Shown here piece after piece: positions 1-11,800 of a stretch of 64,000 nt of DNA. The notes under the pieces were generated by a model that ran no database searches, had not been told where the DNA came from, and saw only the letters and a list, made by a program, of their open reading frames with translations. Each line of letters starts with the position of its first letter. Within the stretch, counting starts at the first letter, position 1. Position numbers and translations under genes: made by a program. Source of the DNA: Trileptium ribeirensis (Eukaryota; Nematoda; Enoplea; Enoplida; Thoracostomopsidae); assembly GCA_030248225.1 (NCBI GenBank), contig JASANE010016281.1:1-64000 (forward strand). The letters are read 5' to 3'.

Positions 1-1140
1 ACAATGGTCTGGTTAGCTATAGTCAATTTTTTTTACATTTCATGCATTTTCAGTGGCTTCAAGTAGGTTAGGATTGACAAATCCGTTCAAAATATAGTAT
101 GTCTTCAGTTTTTTGGTTATATTAGGGAGCTTAGAACAGTATATTAGTTTTTAGGACATTGAATACGATAGTATAACAACTTTGAATTCAACATAACTGC
201 ACTACATGTTTCCGAGTCATCTAAAACGGTTTAATGCAGACTATCGACGAACCCGATCTACAAAAAGAATTTCGTCTGTCGTCTCTAATTTCATTATGCG
301 GTGCTTGCGCGTCAGATGAGGCATTAAAGATTTTGCATAGGTGGTGTGCCTCAGCTTCTAGTAGACAATGATTACAAGGTTTCAGGAGTTATAGAGCTTT
401 TAGAGAGGCATATCATCAAATCCTAAGTATGTTACAGAAAATTACACATAACGATAGCTATAGCTGAAACCACGATCGCTCTGTTTCACGTCGCTTGCGA
501 GATACTAGTTCTTAGGATAGCCCAGATATAAGGTCGGTTTCCGGGTATAAAGTGTAAAATGATTAAAATAGTGAATTTAGCTAAATTTATATACACATTT
601 TCCAAAATTTTAAAGAGCTATTCAAGAGTAAGCCTCGCACAAACCAGTCATGGTAGAAAGCAGATCAGAACCGAGCTTTCCAGCAATGCGAAGAAATGAC
701 CAGGCTCATGCTTTCAAACTAAAGTTATTTCTTAACTCCAATTCAAACTGCTTATGAAAAACAGGTTTATTACATCACTTATATCTATTTGTCTTTTACA
801 GGGGGAAAATCGTTCACAAAATAACTATATTCCAGTGTAATATCAATACCGAAAATATGATCTCGATAACAAAGCGAGCGAGCGGTTGGACTTCAACCTC
901 GCCCCCTGATTTACAAGATGTGTCTAAAATGCACACAGTAGCCATATGTCGAACGCAGGAGCTGCAAACGAACGACACGATGGAACTCGAAGACACGAAG
1001 GCCGAAATCATCTCATTACAACGTATCGCGAATATCGGATTAATGAGGAATTGAGCTCCCACACGAATCAAAGTTGTCGTGATTGTCGTTCTAGAAACAA
1101 CAAAATTGATTAGCCCAAAAATTGATAAGCTTCAAAGTTT
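1..1140. other. Unassigned sequence
   Basis: Short open frames overlap on both strands at 814-1071, with no domain. They could be the upstream part of the LINE scrap at 1.26 kb, but I cannot show it. No type B CCP exon is seen here or up to 2.6 kb. Confidence 0.4.
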
Positions 1141-1260
1141 ATGTACACAAGATCATCAGCAAAATGTCTGAGAGTAAATGAAATCAATTACCATCAATTT
1201 TTTCGCAGTAAAAGCCGTCCAAGTGGCCGGATTACATCCAAGTCAACACAGAGGCTAAGC

Positions 1261-1660
1261 GAACCGTTAGAAGCTATATACTGCTCGGAGGTTTATGTGA
1301 AGCTGGACACAAGAAACGGCGAGAGGAATATCTTTCTCTTGACCAAGTCCCGTCAGCGATTAAAAAAATGTAATGAACAATTGGTTGCGGTGAATGACGA
1401 GAACGGCAAACACATCATCAAAAAAGGTGGTGTTAGAACGATGGGGACGCTACTTTCACAACATCTCGATTGAAGAGTTTGAGCCAAAGAGCCAAAGAGA
1501 ACCTGTCTGCTATAGAATTGGTTAATGGGTGCATTGAAACAATTACTGCTGTGGAAGTAAATAAGAGCAGTCCGATGAGTGTAGGTAAAGCAACTGGCCC
1601 AGACAACATCGCGGCAATTAAGTCTCTAAGCCCTCACAAATGGGCAAGCACGATTTTTCA
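1261..1660 (+). pseudogene. RTE-like LINE fragment (linker before reverse transcriptase)
   Basis: In three successive frames the strand reads YVKLDTRNGERNIFLLTKSR, then VNDENGKHIIKK, then LERWGRYFHNISIEEF, then MSVGKATGPDNIAA. This is the order found between the endonuclease and reverse transcriptase of RTE-like LINEs (kLDTkeGer, iKDenGk, RWreYF, GKAtGPDni). Two frameshifts and loss of everything after GPDN show a dead fragment. A tandem AT-rich repeat begins about 250 bp downstream. Confidence 0.75.
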
Positions 1661-1914
1661 ATATAAATATATGGTATATACCCAAAGACTGAAAAACGAT
1701 CTTAACAGTACCAATGTGGAAATAAAAGGCAGCCCTGCAGCATGTCACACTATCGTCTCATTAGGCTCTTTTCGCGCAGGCCAAGTGTCAGACCGAGCAA
1801 AATGGAGACAGATATCTGATATACCGGACACAGAAACATTAAGGGACAAGCGTTAGAAGAAGAAAGAAGTAGTGAACGCATTACCGATGCTTGTCAATTA
1901 TTTGCCAATAGCCA

Positions 1915-2395
1915 GTATTTTATAGCCACTATTACCAGTTTATTATTACCCGTGTTATTACCAGTTTATTATTATTATCAGTTTAAATTTTAAATTTTTT
2001 AAATTGCCAATTTTACCACTATTACCAGTTTATTTTTATAGCCAGTATTACCAGCTTATTATTACCCGTGTTATTACTAGTTTAAATTTTAAATTTTTTA
2101 AATTACCAATTTTACCACTATTACCAGTTTATTTTTATAGCCAGTATTACCAGCTTATTATTAACCGTGTTATTACCAGTTTATTATTATTACCAGTTCA
2201 AATTTTAAATTTTTTAAATTACCAATTTTACCACTATTACCAGTTTATTTTTATAGCCAGTATTACCAGCTTATTATTACCCGTGTTATTACCAGTTTAT
2301 TATTATTACCAGTTTAAATTTTAAAATTTTTAAATTACTAATTTTACCACTATTACCAGCTTATTTTTATACCAATATTGCCAATAGCCAGTAAC
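1915..2395. repeat. AT-rich tandem repeat, about 99-117-bp unit
   Basis: The phrase CCAATTTTACCACTATTACC recurs at about 2006, 2105, 2222 and 2339. Subunits such as TTACCAGTTTATTATTA repeat within each unit. The open frame across it comes only from the repeat. Confidence 0.85.
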
Positions 2396-2668
2396 CTGTT
2401 ACACCTTTGATTAACAATTACAGATACTGTTACATCTTTAATTAAAATGGGGTAACTCTTCATACTATAATTCTCATGAGGATTATTCGGTTACATCAAT
2501 CCATTTGACATCACATTCTTGCGCTGCAAGTCGGTCCACCATTATCATAGTTGATATATATGCTTTTACTGTTGGCGTAGCTAGCAGACAACGCACGCAC
2601 ATTTTGTGTTACTAACCATTGAAATATATTTGACATCCAATTTAGCAATTAACTACTTAAAGACGTAC

Positions 2669-2854
2669 GTAAACAAGTTGGTACACTTCTATCGTATGAA
2701 CCCGACGGTTGACAGGTAACAGGATTTGTTGCTGACGGATCAACAACATAGTTGGCGTTACAAGCCAACGTGACTTCGACACCATCGTATACAACCGAAG
2801 TTGTCGGCGAGAAAGTAAAAATGCCGTTTGCATCTGTTGGTGTTGGGCAAATTC
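2669..2854 (-). CDS. CCP exon, type C (copy 4, most diverged)
   Basis: A 186-bp exon with acceptor TTTTAG and donor GTACGT, phase 1 at both ends. It encodes one CCP module starting GICPTPTDANG and ending SVPTC, with four cysteines. The usual Trp before the last cysteine is replaced by Tyr (GSYDRS). It is the last exon of the array seen. By the A-C-B order a type B exon should follow below 2.6 kb, but none was found. Confidence 0.8.
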
Positions 2855-5800
2855 CTAAAATATGTTTAGACGCTTAATGCAAAAAAAGTTTACACCTAAA
2901 GATACATGAAAAAGCAATATCTGTGTGACATATCCACGGCGATGTTCTTATATCGTCTGAACCGGGTAGCAACAATAAACTTTTGGTGCAAACTCTTTGT
3001 TGCAGTGGGCTGACGCGTTTGTTTTACCTTATGTCTTACTTCATGTATTTTGCAGAGTACTCAACATCTCATTGATAGTTACTAAATTAATACGACTACA
3101 GTTAGTCCCTTAGCGCAGTAAATTCGAGAAAAATACGCGAATTTTATATTAAATCCCCAGCTTTATAGAAATGAAGCAAAGTATTATACTTTTTGTAAGC
3201 AAAGATATAGTCTCCTAGTTGAAAGACAGGTCATGCATTTGTGTTTTTATTACTATTATGATGCATCTTATATAGTGTGTGAATTGGTAGTTTATTTTTT
3301 GCTATTACAGTTAATTTGCATATTAGTAGATTAGAATATCTTAGTATGGATACATCTAACTGCGTAACTGGACGCTGAGAAATTTTGCTGAAATGAAGCG
3401 TAGCATTAGGTAATCGGACGTATTAAAATGTATAGTATTAGTAATTACAAACTATAGAATGCAGACGTTTACAACACTGTATCTATTAAAAATAAATATT
3501 TTGTTCTGGAGTAAAGGCAGCCACAGTTTGCTAGTTAAGGCTTCCTGTCTTAAAGAGAATTTTCCGTGTTCAAAACGTATTTCAACACGATTATTGATTT
3601 GCACGTATATTTTATAAATTTATTTGATTTAAAAGCTAACGTTTTTATTTTGGACATGGAGAAGAGATTTGGAAAAAAACGACCTTAGGTCTGCCGCGTA
3701 TGCTCTAACTGCGCCTTGACACTGTGTAATTCAGTGGACCTTGAACGCAAAAAAGTGCTGTATAACATTTTCTCTTGAGAAATATATCAGTTAAATTAAA
3801 AACCAACTAAAATTTCAACTAAAAACTTTATGTCTGAAGCTCACGTTCGAAAACTCTACTAACTATTTTCGCCATGTGTTGTAAAGTGTTTTAATTAATT
3901 TGCTAATAATTGTCAAAAATGCTAGTAATTTACAAATAAAATGGAAATTATGTTTGAAATTAGGAGCGCTCATTTCCTGCTGCCAAAAGTTGAGTAAATT
4001 TGAATTTTTTTGTGCAGTTGCTGCTTTTTTTCGATTAGAATTCCGAACGAATATAAGAATTTGGAAGTTTCACAACTTTTTGCAAACCAAGTTAGTTAAA
4101 CGGTACTATTATTTAGCCTAAACGTATGTTTAACAGTTACTGCTAATATATACAAAACCAAGTGTTATTAACTTTTGCATTCCGGAGCAGAAATTGACCA
4201 CTGCCCTGTCGCAGCCTGACACGTTCCGGATGTTGGTGAAGACGGCAACATTTCGTAATTAGAGTCGCAAATGAAGCTAATCGTGCTGCCTTCGAGCTTG
4301 TTCGTGTTGTCGCTGTACACTGTATTTCCGTTTGTCGGATCCGTGACTGCAGTGCAAGTCCCTACAACCATCTCTTAATAAAATTTATTGCCAATGCATC
4401 TTCTACAATGATACATAACACATGAATCAATTTGTAAACAAGTAGGTTTGCATAAACCACAATGAATATCATAAATTAGTCGTTATGCATCATTTACCTT
4501 AAGATGTGTGCACCTGGGCCGGATTCTGTCACAGAGTCAATTCCGGGTCGTGACAAAAACGCACAGCCATATCAGGCGCTTCATAAATGAAATAAATAGC
4601 TAAGCTATGCTAGTATGTTTGTACAGGCCGGGAGTGGCTATGTCTCGGGTTTGATAGCCGGGACGGGCTACTGAAAAAATATTCATTACATTCAGTTAAG
4701 TAGGTCGTGTCACATCGAAAATATTTAGCTCTAGGCCCAAAACAGGCAAGTTTAGGATTAATTAAAAGCAATGCGCATAAATTCAGGCAAACTAAACACG
4801 TAAATATCGCTATTTTCAAAAATTTTGTTTGGGCGCCTTTTATAAGCCAACCTAGTAGCTATGTAAAACATGCTTTTTCATGCATGAAAATTATGCTATT
4901 GTAACTGGAAGGATGTTTTACGAAATTAGCTAAATAGTAGTGTAGGGCCTGGCTCGGCCCAAAAAATGTCACACTGGCTGATTGCGGCTAGCCAAGCATG
5001 GCTTTAGAGCCGCGGCAGACTGTGATAAAAATCCGACCCTGGTGCACACATTTTAAGGCAAATGATGCATTAGTGGCTAGCTTAGTCGGGAGAACATCAA
5101 AGGTGTTCTAGGATCTATAGTTGTACAGGATTAGCGAATTATACGAGCAGCGTAATATTTGTATGCTGTTTTGATATTTTATAATTTTTCAAACTGTATG
5201 GGTGCAATGTTGATACAGCAATATATTTGCCATATGCGTATTTCTACGTTATGCAGTATTTTATGTGTGGTATGCGAAACCGTTCTAATTCGAGCAAGGT
5301 TTCATGTGCAGTCACCCTTCCAATACAAAAATGTTACAATTTGTCATATAGGCCTGTACGCTCTAATTTCTTCAAATATTTGCCGTATGAGTCAAGCTAT
5401 GAGAACAAAGAAAGTATCACTGTCTGCTTAGATACCTTAGGCACTAACAAACAAACCGCCGATATGCCGAATTTCGAAACATGCCCACATGGGTATGTGC
5501 TTATAACGAAATGTGAGTTTTGCATTTGTTGCCATTATTGTCAAAATTTCATCTCCAAAACAATATAAAATAAAAGCCAAATGGTACGAACGGTGAAATA
5601 AATATAGTTATGTTTGAATTTAAGACATAAAATTTATATAGGATACTTTTACAATATGGAAGCGCTGGACTGAACGATCCATCAGACTGGCATGTCACGG
5701 GATTGGTTTCTGTTGGGTCCACGATATATCCACTGACGCACATAAGTGTTGCTATTTCACCGTCATTTAAAGTCGTTGGTGAATAAGCTCCATTCTGAAC

Positions 5801-8800
5801 CGATGTAGTTGTACATGCTGCTGATGAAGCTAAAAAGCAAAAATATATCTAATTACATAAAGATTAACATTTCTTAATGAGTGGATTTTAAGGATTTTTT
5901 ATGAGTTAGTGCGGTTATGATGTGTGTATACATGACCAAATTGTACTTCAATAGATTTCTGTTTTCGATCGAACGTTGGTGTGTTTTTCATCAACATTTA
6001 CAAAAACAGAATAATATCAACTCACTTCTGGGCGCTTAATGTATTTAGATTTAAAACAATGTGATTAAAATTCAAGAACACAGATTTATGTGTTTGTCTA
6101 TACAGAATAAAAAAGTTAACTAGATTCAACCAATAGATCCTGATAATTTCTTGAAAAGTTATGATACACTTCGAAATCACTGTGTAAACGATCTGTTTCA
6201 TGACGGTAGGACACAATCCATTTTGATCCCTTCCTGGTTCCATGATGGTTACCCCTGTTTGTTCCGACATCCTCCACCTTTTGAGGAGGTAGTATTATAA
6301 AATTTGTAAACAACCCTTTCGAATCCTGGTTGTGGATTTCAAATTTTATTTTTAATACGACTCCGCCAGAACTCCTGCCAAGGAATCATCATGAACTCTA
6401 AATTTAGATTTAGCAAATTGATTTTAAAACTAACCTGAAATTCTATTACCAAATGTATATTCATTTCATATGGAGTTTATCAAACTGATTGAGCGAAACT
6501 TTAAGAGCATACATTGTTTATAAACGAGCAAAATACAAAAATGCACATTTACGGTTGTAACAAAATAAGCTACTAATGCTAATCTAGCTCATATGCGGTT
6601 TTCATAATATCAATACACAAAAACGAATAAACACTGCAGTAAATTAAATGAACCTAAACGGAAATTGTCCGGTGGTAAGATTTTATGGTTAATAGCTGTG
6701 GATTCGAGCGCGGCATTACAAGTAGCAGACAAAGGATTTTCTCTCATGTGCAAAGTCATGTGATGTCAATGAAATTTTATACCGTAATTTATCGAACAAA
6801 ACACTTTGTTCACAACGCCAAATTGACAAATTATTAATTTCACATATACACGCTAAAGTATGAACACGTATGGATACAACTGCAACCACCGTACATTAAG
6901 CAATATCTGCGGATTATCTTTTGTTTGTAAAGCAACATCCGATTCAAGCTACAACCCATACTAGCTAGATAGTTTAAGGCGAACTCTGTAGAACCGAACT
7001 ACTGTGGTGGGACGTAATTAGTCACAATTAATGTATTATCATATCCGGAATGATGCTGCGTTTACGTTATAAAGGAACCCTGTATGGAAGTTTTGTCACC
7101 TAATAGTCCAGGCAACATCATCTAGTGGTATACGGTGCATACCTACACTATATAATGAAATAGATGGTATATGCGACATCATCCACCTAAACAATGCTGT
7201 CTAAGACGACCTGTTGTGTTTTACTGGCGGTGTCAAAGAGACTATATAAATCACATTTTTAGAGATAGTGGGACTGACACTATAAAACCGTCCTGACGGT
7301 GTCCCTAACAATATATAAATGGTTATATTAAATGAAAAAATATAATTATAGCAGGAGTGTAATCTATTGTTCAAGCACTACTTCAAAATCGCCAGTTTTC
7401 CGGGTGGAACGGATTCAACGAAAAACTCTAGATTTGTATGAAAATAAATCTACATTTATTATAACACCATGTTCTCAGAAGTGTGGAAAATGTATTGTCT
7501 ACTTGCTCATTGAATATAAGCATTATAGATTTTCCACTTTCGACAAAACTGCCAAATATATTTTTTTCAGTAAATTGCAAGATACATGTGACAATGTTGT
7601 GCGCATTTTGACCCTGCGTTGTTTCAGCCATTGACGAAAGCCAACCACACACGCCGAAAAATTTTTGAAAAACAGCTCGCAAGTTGGTTTCGTGGTGAAG
7701 GATTGAAAATTGCGGTTACGACCAACAGGATGTTTACTCTAGTACCATTTAATAATTAATAACCTAACAAAACAATGCCAACGTGGAAATATACTAAATT
7801 TTTATATTGCAACTTTCAATATTATAATTAAAAAACGCCGGTGCGGTGCCGTAGTACTTGCTGAATTGCTGCTTTCGATGTAAAGCACAATTGCCTCTAT
7901 CGTATCCAGCTGCTCAAAACATCTGCAGACCCAGCTAACTAGCCCTCACTGTAAAACCAATTGTTGAAAAACACCACTATTTCGCAATTTCGTTACCAAT
8001 ATTTTAAGACTTACAACGCCATGCAGCAAGGGACTTGGTGGCTCGAGGTGGAGGGAGTGGGGTGCGCCGGTGCGGCACGTCCGAAGATGGGGAAGCGGTG
8101 GACAGTCTAGAGGGTGGTGCGGTGGGTCTATGGGGAGGTATAATTGCGGCGCCACATGGTGGTGTGGCACCGGGGTGGGAAAGGCGATAGCGGAGGGGGC
8201 ATGCGGTGCCAGTCCAACGGCCCGTGGAGGGGGCATGCGGCGCCATGGCGGGGGAGGTGGGGGGTGTGGCGCCAACGGCCCGGGGGTTGGGTTGCAACAC
8301 CACGAAAGCGACTCACCATTAAATGAAAGCCTGTGTCCACTATACAAAATACTACATGTTACCATTCTGCTGTTCACAGCAGAGGCGGGGAAATGTTCTA
8401 CAGGTTAAACTATTGAAGTGTACGCGGCATATTCAGTTAGAAATTAACAATAACTAAAATATGTTAATTTTGTAATGTATTTATTAAGTATATACCACAC
8501 AGTATGTACCAAAGTCAGCTAACTTCCAATTGAAACTAGAAAGTAATAAATTAATAAATTTATTTATAAAATAATTTATTCTGCGTTATAACTTATATAT
8601 TAAAAGTAATGGTTATAGCACAGCCATCGTGCGTAAGAGGTTTGTGCGCACGGTTGTAACGAGTTGAGGCCAATGCGTCAGCACGAGTTTGAACGAGTTA
8701 AACAACACAACCGTGCGTACAAATCACTTAACGCACGCTTGGCTGTACTACAACTGACTTATATAACTAATTCAGCTAAACGCGTGTTAAATCATTTTGA

Positions 8801-11800
8801 TGCACGGCTTTAACTATATCAAGGGGTGGTATAAAAGATATTCGAAACTGTATAATCTTTATTCGATCAAGACTCGAGATGTTATCAGGAAACCATGCTT
8901 AACGCATACATGCGCATAGGGGTAACGTGAGTTTATTTCGCTGACGCGGTAGAGCCCATTGGTGAGAAGCGGGGACCCGCAACACGTCTCCTGACGTGCC
9001 TACGACGCTACAGGTAGGGAAACAATGCCAGCCCCCGCAAAGGCCCGGTTACTCCCTAGAACATCGGTGACCATGTATAAATGGTTTCACGGCATGCAAG
9101 GACGCAACAAGAGAAGTTCGGGCAGCTGCCCGACGACGGAATTTCTTGGGTTAATTCTAGTATAAAAAATAAAAATTATCTAATATCGAAAGAGGCAACA
9201 AAATATTTAGCGGCAAGTGCACAAATATTTTGGTGAGAACCTGAAAACATTGCAATCGAAGGTATTTACTTACTGCAGTGAAATATGTAACGGTGTCTTG
9301 GACACCTTTTACAAAAAGAAATGTACCTCGATGAAGATGAGTATAAAACAGCATAGTAAAGCTGACACAATACAGCATTGCAATAAATTTTATGGTGTAG
9401 TCTACACCATACAATTATCGACGGTACAACAGCTATGTACACGATCGTAAAATAGCTTCGGCCATTATGGTGTGGGCGAAACCAAATTTTGTGGCGTTGT
9501 TTGGGCTGGGAGGGGGGGGGAGGGGAAATCAGCAAATGATCGCACGCCGCTGAAATTGGTACCAATCGACTAAGCTCGACGAGCTGAGTTCAAAAATACC
9601 GAATACGACCATTTTCCGAAAAAAATTTTTTCATTTTTTTCTGTTTTTACCCAATGGTGAAATGTCACCTGAAAATTTTGAAAAAAAATTTTTTTTGCAA
9701 AATAGACATGATGCACCTAGATCGATCCAGCATTACAGGAGAAACTCAATGGTACCATTCATATCGATATATCTGGCATCCCTCTGATGTTATCCGCAAC
9801 AACAGTTAACCACTTCGGAAGTAACCCTTTGGGAACGCTCGATTGATGATTTATTTTCCATTGTTTTATATTTTACAGCATAATATTAAGCTATTGCAGC
9901 ACGTGGCAGACCTCAAAATACTAGATTTAACATTTCGCCCCTAATACTAAACTACCTGAACCTGATATTAACAATTTCCGCATGACCTATAACCAAATGG
10001 TGCGTAGAACAAGTACATATGAAGATACTATTGTTCCGCTTGCCCAGTGGAACCTTATCGCTAACAACCAACAATGTACATGTGGCGACGCGATGTATTT
10101 GGCTGCGCGTAATGACCTCACGCGCTTTGACAAGTACGAATGGCACTGTAAAAATTGCCGAGCCAAATTATCTATTGGAAGAGGCTCATTTTTTTCCGGT
10201 CACCGGATCACATTGGAAACAACACTCGTGATCATTTTCGGCTACATCAACAACTTGCCGTCAAACTACATTCGCTTGCAAACAGGGGTCGCCACAGATA
10301 CCATTACGAGCTGGTACAACTACTGTAGGGATGTCGCTGCGGGACCGTGATCATTTGAAAAACAGCATGTTGGGTGGCCCCGGTATCGACGTAGAAGTTG
10401 ACGAGTCGAAGTTTGTTCGACAAAAATACAACCGCGGCATGCCACGTCGTCAGCATGGTTGGGTGGTGGGCATGATTGAACGACAAACGGGCAAGTGTCT
10501 ACTTTTCCACGTCCCCAATCGCACCATCAACACAATCATGCCTCTAATATTTCAACATATCCGACCGGGAACCCGCATCATCACCGACAGCTTCCAGATC
10601 TACATCCAACGACTACGCCGCCTACGTAGCCCCCAGCAATATACTCACGCCACGGTCAACCACCATAATCGCCAATTCCTTAATCCCGACAACCCCGACA
10701 CCCATACGCAAAACATTGATGGTGTCTGGGGAAATTTGAAATCTTTCATTCGGCGACGCCAAGATGTTCCTTATAGCCTATTCCTATAGCCCTTATTGAA
10801 TTTCAATGGCGACGACAATTCGCTGAATATATTGTCGGTGCACTCATTGCCCAAATCGGAAACATGTATCGCGTCTAGAGGTTAGTTCCAATGTTTGTAA
10901 TACGTTTTCTTATAGAGTTCTAGATTAAGCCTAACAAAATAAGCCTAAGCCTTAGACTAAGCCTAAGGCTTATACTAAGCCTAAGCCTAAGCCTAAGCCT
11001 TAGACTAAGCCTAAGCCTTAGACTAACCCTAAGACTAAGCCGGGCGCTGCCGCCCCCGGACCCCCCGCACTAAGCCGTTGCGCTGGCTAACTTCCACGGT
11101 TTTGGGTGCACAGTACTGGCGCTTCCTCTCCTGCGTTTGCGGCGCAGTATTTCCGGATACCCTGACCTAACCTTCAAGCTTATCCTAAAACTGAGCCCAG
11201 TCTAAACCTAATTTCAAAACATCAAAATATCCATTTTTCGATTGCATTCCTGAAATCGGAGCCATATCTTCTTGTGAAGAATCATCACACACCATCGCCG
11301 GATAGTCCATTGCATTTTCTATATCATATCCAAACTTAAGCCCAATCGGTCAGTTCAATCCCAAGTTATGTCCAAAAAGGTCAAAACACCAAAATCCATA
11401 TTTTTTAAAAAAATCCGACCCCTGAAATTGGGCCCCTCTCCTGAACCCCGTTGAAGAGCTAGAGCATTGAAAACTTTTCCATTGGAAAGAGCAGGAAAAA
11501 CTAGTCCATGGGGGTTAGGTGGTGACGATGCCAAAAAAGCCTCTATACCCCAAAAATCCAAATAAAAATAGCAATAATTTAGCATCACCAGGAGGTTATA
11601 CCTGAAAAGGGGCGACCCTGATCTCGAAGAGATCTCTTTTGGGGTAAGAGATGATTGGGGTCCAGAGACTATGGGGGCTATACTGAACAGATGGTGGGCC
11701 CCTTCTCTGATTTTTCCTGTCAGCCCAATCAGGGCCAATTTTGAATAGCGATAGAGATACCCGGGGGTGGGGGACAAAACTTCCCTATGGGGATTCTTTG

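Noticed and set aside
857..1071. Overlapping open frames on both strands before the LINE scrap
   Set aside because: No recognisable motif. The mutual overlap shows at least one is a shadow, and neither can be tied to the LINE.
7946..8408. Overlapping open frames in the GC-rich island
   Set aside because: Open on both strands through base composition. The peptides are proline- or glycine-rich low complexity with no recognised domain.
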